Source: Nemopilema nomurai (taxonomy: Eukaryota > Cnidaria > Scyphozoa > Rhizostomeae > Rhizostomatidae). From it: 64,000 nt of DNA. A program made the translations under genes and the position numbers. Below the pieces are notes generated by a model that saw nothing but the letters and a program-made list of their open reading frames with translations, did not search any database and was not told where the DNA came from. Positions 10,919-23,000 of this stretch are shown here, piece by piece; position 1 is the stretch's first letter; each line of letters starts with the position of its first letter. Where the stretch lies: assembly GCA_003864495.1 (NCBI GenBank), contig ML133499.1, positions 1,550,001 to 1,614,000 on the forward strand, given 5' to 3'.

Positions 10919-11959
10919 TCCTAGTTTAACCGACCAAACTATTGGGAGGACCAGTTCGAGACCGGAGCCCCAGAACCGGACTAGATCGAATGTTAACGAG
11001 TGCAGGAAAGCCGGAATCCTTTCCCAAAGAAGACACGTCCGCATGAGTGGATTCGCATAATCTGGACCTGGTCTTGGATCTTGTTTGGGTCTTGGATTTG
11101 AATAGAGGATGGATCTGCGTTTTATATTGTTTTCTGGTGAGGTATCGTTGATCTTACTGCCATTCTGCTTTACAAGTATGACCTTGGAATGCATCAACAA
11201 AAATGCATTCGTCAGATTTTCATCTCATTATTTTCAAAATCGTCTTTGCTTAATTCCGTGGACGCTTCGTCTCGACTATTGACGTAATAGCAAAAGATGT
11301 TTAGACAAAGTTAAATTCACTAGAATTCGCTTTCATGAACAGATATTATAATTGATTGTAGAATTTTGCTTTGCTTCTGAAGAGAACAGAAATATAGTCA
11401 AATACAACAAGAAAGCACTCTAGATCTCACTTCGACTTAAAATACAAACAATTATACACAGTCCATATAAAATATAATGGTATTAGAATAATACTTCATA
11501 GTAACATTGATATATCATTATTAAAGGCATATTTTTTTATTATGCTTAAAAGACATAAATATTGTAGATAACAATTTTTTAGAAAAAAAGTGGCAATGAA
11601 TGGCTGTTTCTTCATTATATTTTAAAAATGCAACAGCAAATAGCACACCGAATCGTTATCTGGTCCTTCTGTATATCGTTCTTGGAAAGACAAGCTGCAT
11701 ATGGGCAGCCATAGGATTCAGAAAAAAGGCCCTTGCCTCCAGCCAACAGTCGTAGTTAGAAGACAACACACAAAAGCAAAGTATATTCGATCAACACTAT
11801 TTTCCTTGTGAATCCCGCAGTCTCTCGGAGGCCTTTCTTCTAGTTTTAAAGGAACTCTTGAATGAATTAGAAAAAAATTAAAGATAAATTAAACTTGGAA
11901 ACGGAACTTGGAAAGAATTGGAAACGTTAGGCTCAAAACTTGAATTTTTTCCAAAGTAC

Positions 11960-12810
11960 CAAGGCTTTTACTGCAGCGCACTAATACTCTATAAAAACCA
12001 AGGCTATAGCCTTATCAAAAGGGCAATTTTTGACCCAATTATGGAAAGTCAAATGATGACCTGGCATTAAAACCCGTTACTAATGAAGCATTTTGATGTT
12101 GGTTTGGTTATTGTGCGTTGAGTATTTTAAGAGTTGCACAGGTTTTACTACAGCGCACTAATACTCTATAAAAACCAAGGCTATAGCGATATCAAAAGGG
12201 CAATTTTTGACCCAATTATGGAAAGTCAAATGATGACCTGGCATTAAAACCCGTTACTAATGAAGCATTTTGATGTTGGTTTGGTTATTGTGCGTTGAGT
12301 ATTTTCAGAGTTGCACAGGTTTTACTGTAGCGCACTAATACTCTATAAAAACCAAGGCTATAGTCTTACCAAATGAGCAATTTTGGAGCCAATTTTGCAA
12401 AGTCAAATGATGACCTGGCAGTAAAGCCCGTTACTAATGGAGCATTTTGATGTTGGTTTGGTTATTGTGCGTTGAGTATTTTCAGAGTTGCACAGGTTTT
12501 ACTGTAGCGCACTAATACTCTATAAAAACCAAGGCTATAGTCTTACCAAATGAGCAATTTTGGAGCCAATTTTGCAAAGTCAAATGATGACCTGGCATTA
12601 AAACCCGTTACTAATGAAGCATTTTGATGTTGGTTTGGTTATTGTGCGTTGAGTATTTTCAGAGTTGCACAGGTTTTACTGCAGCGCACTAATACTTTAT
12701 AAAAATCAAGGCTATAGCCTTACCAAGAGGGCAATTATTGACCCAATTATGGAAAGTCAAATGATGACCTGGCATTAAAGTCCGTTACTATAGAAGCATT
12801 TTGATGTTGG
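11960..12810 (+). repeat. Satellite-like tandem array, 177-bp unit, about 4.8 copies
   Basis: The block CAGCGCACTAATACTCTATA and its variants recur every 177 bp, with registers near 11971, 12148, 12325, 12502 and 12679. Each unit goes on to GGCTATAG, CAAATGATGACCTGGCA, TTTGATGTTGGTTTGGTTAT and GAGTTGCACAGG. Copies 3 and 4 share diagnostic changes (GGAGCCAATTTTGC), showing local homogenisation. No ORF spans units. Confidence 0.9.
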
Positions 12811-15298
12811 TGATGATATTGTATTAATAATATCTTCCCTTTTGATAAATTCCACAACTTGATCTATGCAAAAAATGTTCTGGTAAAGTAAAGTGAGCAT
12901 GCCGGGTTTAATGGGACCGGAACCGGAATATTTAAGGGGACCGGAATTTAAATGAACTGCCCACGTTAGAGTCAGGTCCCACGCCCACTTCTGATTTTAT
13001 TTAGAAATATATTTTCAGTATTCTAACGTCGATTTGTGTTAATTTAATGATTTGAGAAGCGGACAAATTAGAAACTGAGGTTTAATTGAACAACACTTTT
13101 AAATCTCCGAGGCCTTGTTAAGCTTGATTTTGTAACAGACATGGGTCATTGGCAACGGGATTTCTTGTCGTAAGTTCAGTCTTGCTCGGGTCGGTAATCT
13201 TTTCACTCTCTATGAACAGACTAAGATGACGTGGCTTGTTATACTTTGAGCCCCTTTTTTAAAAAGTTTTAATTCAAACCGTGCTGCTCATCCGGGCTGA
13301 AAATTTGCAGCCCCCCAAATTTTGAGCACCCTTTCGCCGATGGTTGTGTCCGTAATTTGTATCAGGAGTCGGTTTTCCACACACTGCATTCTTCTTGACA
13401 CCTTTGAAGTGTTCTTGACTGTTTTTGCTGAAATGTTCCGAAAATGAGCATTATTTTGCGAAAATGAGTTATCAAAAAGCTCAGGATTAAAGTGTTTTAG
13501 CGTTGTTTTTGATTGTTGAGTACTTAAAAAATTTTGTGGATGAGCTCCCGACAATCACACTTTACAAAGGAAGCACTATCTCTTTGGTGTATATGATTCT
13601 TGTAATCCTTGTAAATGATTCCAAAAAGCAATGGTACGATACTTACTCATGAAAATGAAGAAAAACACTCAAGATTCTTTTATGTCTTAATGTTTATGTG
13701 ACTTAGCAGTTAATGTGATAGGCAACTGCCTTTTCGAATCTCCAGATGAGTTTCATAATAGTTTAAAACAACCATTCTGGCTTCAATTTAACATTTAAAA
13801 TTGGTAGTCAAAGACATTAATTTTAAGAGTAGTAGAACTTTACAGTTCTGCCTTATTGTAACAAAACTATTTTTAAATTTTCAGAATAGAAGAACTTAAA
13901 ACAATTACTTTTGCACTATTTCAAAGAATCATTCTAAAATCTTCAATCAAATTTGTCCACGACAAAAACAGGCTTGAGCAAAAAATACCCTAATGGGAGA
14001 CAAAGATCTTAATTTCCAGAATTTTAGAACTTTAAAACAATTATTTTGGTCCCATATTAACGAAATCATTTTATAATTTTGAGAACAGTAGAAATTTGAA
14101 ACAGTTATTTTTACTTTACTCTAACAAAATCATTTTAAAATCATCAAAATATTAGAACTTTAAGGCAATCATATTCGTACATTTCAAGAGGTATATACTA
14201 AAATTTTACTACGTTTCCTTTTATCTTCAGTCAAATTTGCCCTCTACAAAATTAGGCTATAGCATACAAATACCCAAATGGAAGCCAAGGACCTTAAAGC
14301 TCCCCCGCACCAAAAAGTTCTCAATCTACTCATCTTAAAACAATAAAAAGCATTGCAAAAGAGCATTTAATTAGGAAGTTTTTTGGTTTGGTATAACCCA
14401 ATGTGCAGCGTCCACGTGACTTATGACGTAATCCTACTTGTGAGGCGGTCTTGTCCCATCGTTAAAATTAGGGTGTTGAATGGTGGGGATCGCACAGACC
14501 CCAAGCTCATCTCTGTTGAGTTTTTCAATCACTGCCTGTCATTCAAAACGTGGTATCCGTTTCTCAAATATCGCGACTTTGAGCTTTTATTTTAAGAAAG
14601 ATGAATTGAGTTTTCAATTTCCCACTGATACTTAATGATAATTGGAACCATTGCCTTTGGTATGTGAAATAAAAATTTTCGGTGCAGGCTGCTTTAAGGT
14701 ATGACTTTCTCTTAATTATACATTGACAGCTTTACATCATCAAATGTTTTGTTTTCATGACCAGGGATTAGTTTTATCCACGATTACGACACGATACTGA
14801 GCTCAAATGTCATGACCATTGACATTGAATTTTCACCTCTAATTATCACGAGACGTCAATACGCGAAACAATATTGCAAGTGTCAAAATAAATGAGGACT
14901 TGAACAGGTCTTTAGCCTAACTCGAAATAACAAATTGAATACATCTTTTTACCTACTGATGCCGAAGTATACGAATGTAATATCAGCATGTCTCAAAAAA
15001 TTGCCTCAAATACATCTTGCCTAGAAGATACTTATGAATTAGCGACTCAATAACAATTAATAAGAGCTCTGAATGGTCGAATGTCTGAGTACACTACCTT
15101 GAAGCGTTTCCAACACTATATATTTTGGAACAAAGCTTTGCTAGAAAATTTACAAACACCCTACCCCAAAATGAATTAAGAGAATTATTAAAGATTACAA
15201 AAGATCCACCAGAAGTTGCAGTATTGGGTATAATAAACAATTGTCTTAGAATGCGTCGATTTCTTGGATTGGAATGTCTCAATAGTAGGTACTATTCC

Positions 15299-15527
15299 TT
15301 TGCGTGCATTTACTGTTCCTTGCGGTGCATTTACTATTCTTTGGGGGCATATACTGTTCCTTGGGGGCATAGTCTGTTCCTTTGGGTGCATTTACTGTTC
15401 CTTGGGTGCATTTACTATTCTTTGGGGGCATATACTGTTCCTTGGGGGCATAGTCTGTTCCTTTGGGTGCATTAACTGCTCCTTGGGTGCATTTACTGTT
15501 TCTTGGGGGCATAGTCTGTTCCATGGG
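15299..15527 (+). repeat. Minisatellite, about 21-bp unit with higher-order pattern
   Basis: Variants of TGCATTTACTGTTCCTTGGG alternate with GGGGCATAGTCTGTTCCTTTG in a repeating order, so several 21-bp units form a longer repeat. The period is close to a multiple of three, so several frames stay open on both strands; these are not read as genes. Confidence 0.85.
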
Positions 15528-16874
15528 GTTTCTATGCAATTAAACAACGCGGCCATAATCTAAGTAAAATGACTTTAAACTTCAAGAGCTAATCTCCCAC
15601 TGGTATTAAATAAGCTAAATAACGACGCACTATAAAGAAAAACAATACTCTGTTAAGTTGTATAATAATCAAATCTCTTCAATAGATCTCATTTTATCAT
15701 ATTCCCTTGAATACAGGAAAATATTTCCATTCACTTTCCAGCTACAATGCCAACCGAACTTTTTAAACCTCAGAAGCACTTTCACTCAATTACAATGCAG
15801 GGAATTTCAATTTTGATTTTTTCTTGCTTTGATTTCTTATGTATTTCTGGGTTTACCAGGGTGTCTCCCAACACTATTTTTAGGTTGAACCGAAAAGAGA
15901 ATAAGACAAGAATTTAAAGCTGCCGAGATGTTCCTTCGACATTGTCTCATGCGCTTCTTAAACGTGAGATTGTCTGGGTTCTGCTTTTTACATTTGAACA
16001 ACACAAATGATCAATCTTGTTTATCTGGTATAATTACCCTGGCATTGAAAGCACAACTTAAAAACCCTTTCACGAAAAGTGGAATATGAAAATATTTCCT
16101 TGTAATATTGAATTAGCGCAAGTTGTCGGCATCAAACTTTTTCAATCCCCATAGCTACCGTTAATGGCTCCCTTGGCACGAAGTCCAATATTATTGAAAT
16201 CATCCAGATCCTTGGATCCACTTGTGTCGTACCTATCCAAAAGAAAGTTCAATCTAACGCGACTTGGAATACAAGTGCTTTCATATTTGACGTTATTTTA
16301 TTTCATAATTGTTCCATTTCAAAGGACTGATATAAAATGATGAAATTAGAGTAAAAACCTCAAAGATGAAACGCCCTAGTGCTGTTTACAAAACTTCAAT
16401 CCCACAATCCAGTGCTTCACGATAGGATACTAAAGCGAGGCCAATAAAAAGCTGATTAGTCAGCATTTAATTTTGTGAGTCCAACAGCTTTGAGAAAACT
16501 GACAAACTATGCTTTAATGATTAACTAATGATTAACAAACTGACATGGGAAGAAAAAGTCGCATTTGTCTTATTACATCTCCTGGCAGAACAAGTTAATG
16601 CATGTTAGCAACAAAAAGTTCTGGCAGGGCATTTGGCTCTGTTAAGCTTCTTTAATACTCATATTATAAAACTAATATGCGGATTAATCTCGTGGGTAAA
16701 AATTTGTCATTTGATATTGGGTGCTGCAGAAAATAAATTCCCAAAGGACAGCTATTATTGCTAAGTGAAGACAGACGTAGGACTCATAGATCAATATCAA
16801 TGTTCTCAAGGGAGATGAAAGAACAAACCGAATTTGACATTTCTCATATGTCGCCAAAGCGCGAGTGTTTATTC

Positions 16875-17052
16875 TTAAGGAGCTCTGGAAAATGGGGGTA
16901 ATGGCTCAAGGTGTCCTTTCGAGCAGAGTTTAAACTTAAAGGGGTACACGGGAGCAAAATTTAGAACAAGGGCACGCCAAAAGGGCAGACATTGGAAGGT
17001 TTGAACGTGCGTTCTGCAGCATGCAAACTGGTTGGAATTAGAACGTTTGAGT
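16875..17052 (-). CDS. Terminal exon: cytoplasmic tail of the EGF membrane protein
   Basis: The acceptor CTTTGTCAG (AG at 17054-17053) gives phase 2 entry and a 58-residue tail starting GLKRSNSNQFACCRTHVQ, ending at TAA (17 kb side, 16877-16875). A reverse-strand AATAAA lies at 16873-16868, just after the stop. The basic, Cys-containing start fits a membrane-proximal tail. It is less certain than the other exons because the residues show no known motif and another tail exon could exist. Confidence 0.45.
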
Positions 17053-20000
17053 CTGACAAAGAGTTGAGAGGGAAACACTTAGTAAAAATGAAAAATGATC
17101 GATAAAGATAGGAATGAATATAGAGACATGCAAATGCTCGAAAGACAAAGCTAATTAAATTAAAAAACAGAGGGTTCAGTGGGAGAACATTCTTGGTTGG
17201 GAACCTTTGGGAATTTCACGGAAAAAGTACAGTTTTTATTACATAAATACATTGATACAAACAAAAATACATAAAAAAATTCACGAAATAGATTTACCTA
17301 CCCTCTGGACTTTTTGCAGGAAATGATGAGAGCGATGCAAATAACAAGAAGCAAGAAACCAGTGGCACCCCCGAACGCGTAGACAAGAGGTTTGTAGACT
17401 GCAATGGAAGAAAGAGCAACATCGTTAATTGCGCAGGGGGGTGTACATCAGAGCGGAAGGCTATTGTCACGTGCGACTGCATTTGTCACATTGAAGGAGC
17501 CTTGGAGGAAATCTGACTGCTAGGTTTTTAGTGCCAAAAGAATTGATAAACATGCTCAGGTAATGACGGCTCAGGCAATACCCCAATGTGAATGACATCA
17601 GGATTAACACAATGTAAATAATTCGAAACAGCGTGAAAGTCACGTGGTAGTGCGGGAAACTCACGTGGGTTGGCCTCCTTTTCGCATTTGCTGCCGTAAT
17701 GATCACCAATGCAGCTAGAAGATTAAAAATTCCATTTGATTATAGATGACTGATATTATTCATCATTCAAAGCAGATTAAAGGAGTTTAAAAGATTACAT
17801 GGAATGGAAAAAACAGCTGGTACAAAAAGGACGTCATTGCGGGGACAAATGCATTATGTATTCCCATTCCTGAAAATGCAATTGATGTATATATAGTTAT
17901 TCCATTGGAAAGCATTCACATGAACTCCCAAATTCCCAAACAACTTCCACCAGGGGATAGCAGACGATGCTGCAAGCTCAAGCGGTACGAAATGTGGCAC
18001 AAATTACTGTTATGGATCAAATGTGGAACAACTTAATTGTTGCGATTTAAATGTGACACAAATTACTTTCTCGGTCAAATTTGACACAAATTACATTTTT
18101 GGGTTGAATTTAGCACAGGTTTCGTGTTTTTTTCAAATGTGGCACGAATTACTTGCTTCCATTAGCTGTGGCACAAATTACTTTCTCGATCAAATGTGAC
18201 ACAAACTACTTGTTCCCATTAACTGTGACGCAAATCATTTGCTTCCAGTAAATGTGGCACAATTATCTTGTTGCCACTGAATGTGGCACAAATTACTGGA
18301 TTCCATTAGCTGTGATACAAATAACTAACTTTTAATAATGATTACAAGTTACTGGCACAGGTTGCACGGCATGAATTGTGGCACAAAGAAAAGTAGAAAA
18401 CATCTTCTGTAGACCTCGAAAGAACAGTTTTCATGGCATAGATAAAGCCCTTTTCTTTCTGTTAAACAAAATATGGCGAATGCGGATAACTGATTTCTGC
18501 TTGTTGTGTCGTGACGTGACGAGAATGCCTCTTAGTTGCTTGTTCAAGTTTAAACTTATTGCGATCGTTATTCAATCTATCAAGACGGTGTTTCTTGAAA
18601 TTCTTGAAATAAAATGGCGAAGACTTACACACACAACATCGAGTTGTCACTTCCGACGTAGCATTTACCATTGTTTTTGCAATTGTTTTGATTAGCATTG
18701 CATCCTTTGTAGGTAGCTAGGCAGTGGAGAAAAGATTCAATTGTGTTACAAAAACAAGATATTCCCGGTTGGCTGCCTTTTTGGCCCCAAGCGCATAAAA
18801 CCTTAATCCCCAGAGGCGTTTCAGATCTTCACAAAAGCCAGGAAAATAAAGTCATTACCGTCAAAGAAATAAACATACTAATTAGTTATCATGGAACTGA
18901 ATGAGTAATGACCATCCCAAATTTTTATTTATACGCAATGCTTGCAGCTTATGATTAAAATAAAAGATTACCCCAATTTGTTTAGGCATTCTGTTTCACA
19001 ACACAGTATTCACTTACCAGCAGTGTTTGGTGAGATGCTGGAAGTTGGCTGTGCTGTTTTCGGAGTCTGGGATCGAGACGGGGTTATTGACACGGACGAG
19101 ATCGAGGTTCTGACGTCAGTTGAGGAAGAAACACTTGTTGAAGAAGGAAGAGCTTCAGTTGTCTGGGTCGCTGCGACCGAACCCGAAACCATAGTTGTTG
19201 TTGTTCCTGAAGCTGAAAAATTTAAAAAATGGCAAAATTTCAGAATTCAAGGAAGCTCCTCTGTAAGAACAGTTTCGAAAAAGCAATCCATGAACGAGTG
19301 CTTTGTGGTACAAAACTTCACAATTGCTAGAAAAGGCAGAACTAAGAACTTAAGTAACGCAGATTGGTCAATTATAACCAATCACGTGCTCTGTTTATCA
19401 CCCTCTAGTGTTTTCGATCCGCATCTAGCTATTTATTCGGTCAGTTTTTGGTTATCTTGTGACGTTTGCATACTCTGAGGAGTGTCGGACGAAAAAAGTA
19501 CTTTTAAGTATGCGAAACTAGTTCCGCTTTTTCTAGCAATCGTAAAACAATCCATATTAAAAAATACACGTTTCGCGGTAGATCGCTTCGAAATAAAAAA
19601 ATGTCCATAATTTTCCATCTGATAAGAAAATTTCACATGAAAACGCAATATGAAGACTAGGAGGATTTGGTTATGAAAGAAAAAAAGGGAAACATTCTTC
19701 TATGGCTTACCGACCTACGTTAATATGAAGATTTTTCATAAAATCGATTCTTTATGGTGTGAAGGTGACAAATTTATGCAGGAAAGCAGCCTTTCGCTTC
19801 TCTAGGTCACTTGGATTGCATTACAATTAGTTTGCTGTTAATTTCTAGCATGTTTCCATTGAACAAACATTTTTATTGACAACTCTGTTTTTAACATAAA
19901 TTCACTTAAAAACCACAACTAAAGCACAAGAAAGTAACAGGCACAGGGTGTCCGAAATGACGAAAGGCACAGGGTGTCCGAAATGACAAAAGGCACAGGG

Positions 20001-23000
20001 TTCCCTGCTTTGAAATGACGTGACATGCAAGAAGATGACGCCATCTTTGGAACCAGTGGCTTTAAAGTTAAAAATTGTTTATCTAAAATTCTAATCCTAA
20101 GTCGTTTTTGGTGGCAAAGATATACACAGTTAAATTTGAGCGTGGCCTTACAACAAACAAAAATACTATTTATTTATTTACTGTCGAAAACAGCTCAACA
20201 AACACGGACCAAAATCTGAATTCTTAGTCATTCTATTCAGCAGTAGTAGCAATATTGACAAAAAAGAAAATTTTTTTGAAACAAGAAAAAACTAGACTCT
20301 TACCAGAACCAGCAGTTGCGAGCAATGGAGTGGTGCTTGCAGTATCTATAAAAATAAAAAAGGGGTTATAAGTACAATATCATGTTTGTTGTCAGAAAAC
20401 CACTTCCTAGGTAGTGTAGCAAACTGAATTCATAAACAGCCAGCAGGGGGGATTCGGGAAAACGTCTTCCAGCTGTGGATTCTCCAGAGAACTTCACCCG
20501 ACCCTTGGGACAACATTCTTCTCTAAACTACAATTGTTCCTTGTTCTTCAATTTTGCCTCATTTTACATTTGATATTGCATTTTGTTTTTATAACAAACA
20601 ATATAAAAAGCATCGAGCTAAATATTGTATCACTTCGAAAGTTGCTTGTTGAAGGGTACAATACCAGTAAAAAGATATATTTGGCGTCAATGTTTACATT
20701 TTCAACAAAGATACTATTTGTTGATTGTCGAAAACAGCTCAACAAACACGGACAAAAATCTGAATTCTATATCATTCCATTCAGCAGTAGTAGCAATATT
20801 GACAAAAAAGAAGATGTTTTTTTGAAACAAAACAAAACTAGACTCTTACTAGAACTAGTAGCTGTGGACATTGGAGTGGTGCTTGTAGTATCTATAAAAA
20901 TAAAAAAAGTTTAAAGTACAATATCACGTTTGAATTTTGTCAGAAAATTACTTCCTTGCTAGTGTAGCATAGTGAATTCATAAAAAGCCAGCAAGGGGGA
21001 TTCGGGGAAACGTCTTCCAGCTGTGGATTCTCCAGAGAACTTCACCCGACCCTTGGGACAACATTCTTCTCTAAACTACAATTGGTTTCCTTGATTCATC
21101 AATTTTGCCTCATTTTTACATTTGATATTACATTTTGTTTTTATAACAAACAATATAAAAAGCATCGAGCTAAATATTGTATTACTTGTAAAGTTGCTTG
21201 TTGAAGGATACAATACCATTAAAAATATATATTTGGCGTCAATGTTTACATTTTTAACAAAGATACTATTTGTTGATTGTCGAAAACAGCTCAACAAACA
21301 CGGACTAAAATCTGAATTCTTAATCATTCTATTCAGCAATAGTAGCAATATTGACAAAAACGAAAATACTTTTTTGAAACAAGACAAAACTAGACTCTTA
21401 CTAGAACTAGTAGCTGTGGGCATTGGAGTGGTGCTTGTAGTATCTATAAAAAATAAAAAAGGGGTTTTAAGTACAAAATAATGTTTGAATTTTGTCAGAA
21501 AACCACTTCCTAGGTAGTGTAGCAAACTGAATTCATCATCAGCCAGCAGGGGGGATTCGGGGAAACGTCTTCCAGTTGTGGATTCTCCAGAGAACTTCAC
21601 CCGACCCTTGGGACAACATTCTTCTCTAAACTACAATTTGTTCCCTTGATTCTTCAATTTTGCCTAATTTTTACATTTGATATTGCATTTTGTTTTTATA
21701 ACAAACAATATAAAAAGCATCGAGCTAAATATTGTATTTCTTTGAAAGTTGCTTGTTGAAGGATACAATACGATTAAAAATTTACATTTGGCGTCAATGT
21801 TTAAATTTTTAACAAAGGTACTTTTTGTTGATTATCGAAAACAGCTAAACAAACACGGACAAAAATCTGAATTGTAAATCATTTTATTCAGCAATAGTAG
21901 CAATATTGACAAAAACGAAAATACTTTTTTGAAACAAGACAAAACTAGACTCTTACTAGAACTAGTAGCTGTGGGCATTGGAGTGGTGCTTGTAGTATCT
22001 ATAAAAAATAAAAAAGGGGTTTTAGGTACAAAATAATGTTTGAATTTTGTCAGAAAACCACTTCCTAGGTAGTGTAGCAAACTGAATTCTTCATCAGCCA
22101 GCAGGGGGGATTCGGGGAAACGTCTTCCAGCTGTGAATTCTCCGGAGAACTTCACCCGACCCTTGGGACAACATTCTTTTCTAAACTACAATTGGTTTCC
22201 TTGATTCATCAATTTTGCCTCATTTTTACATTTGATATTACATTTTGTTTTTATAACAAACAATATAAAAAGCTTCAAGCTAAATATTGTATCACTTCGA
22301 AAGTTGCTTGTTGAAGGGTACAATACCAGTAAAAAGATATATTTGGCGTCACTGTTTACATTTTCAACAAAGATACTATTTGTTGATTGTCGAAAACAGC
22401 TCAACAAACACGGACAAAAATCTGAATTCTATATCATTCCATTCAGCAGTAGTAGCAATATTGACAAAAAAGAAGATGTTTTTTTGAAACAAAACAAAAC
22501 TAGACTCTTACTAGAACTAGTAGCTGTGGACATTGGAGTGGTGCTTGTAGTATCTATAAAAATAAAAAAAGTTTAAAGTACAATATCACGTTTGAATTTT
22601 GTCAGAAAATTACTTCCTTGCTAGTGTAGCATAGTGAATTCATAAAAAGCCAGCAAGGGGGATTCGGGGAAACGTCTTCCAGCTGTGGATTCTCCAGAGA
22701 ACTTCACCCGACCCTTGGGACAACATTCTTCTCTAAACTACAATTGGTTTCCTTGATTCATCAATTTTGCCTCATTTTTACATTTGATATTACATTTTGT
22801 TTTTATAACAAACAATATAAAAAGCTTCAAGCTAAATATTGTATCACTTCGAAAGTTGCTTGTTGAAGGGTACAATACCAGTAAAAAGATATATTTGGCG
22901 TCAATGTTTACATTTTCAACAAAGATACTATTTGTTGATTGTCGAAAACAGCTCAACAAACACGGACAAAAATCTGAATTCTATATCATTCCATTCAGCA

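Larger units (their letters stand above)
10919..16874. other. 6-kb intergenic interval between two convergent genes
   Basis: It separates the 3' ends of the vWA gene (+) and the EGF membrane protein gene (-). It contains the 177-bp satellite (11960-12810) and the 21-bp minisatellite (15299-15527). The rest is AT-rich, with no ORF or exon I can support. Confidence 0.6.

Noticed and set aside
15125..15563. Overlapping ORFs on both strands in the 21-bp minisatellite
   Set aside because: Effect of a period close to a multiple of three; low-complexity peptides on both strands.
21076..21600. Minus-strand ORF of 174 codons covering one array unit
   Set aside because: It reads through intron, exon and intron; only the 42-nt exon within it has splice signals and matching phase.
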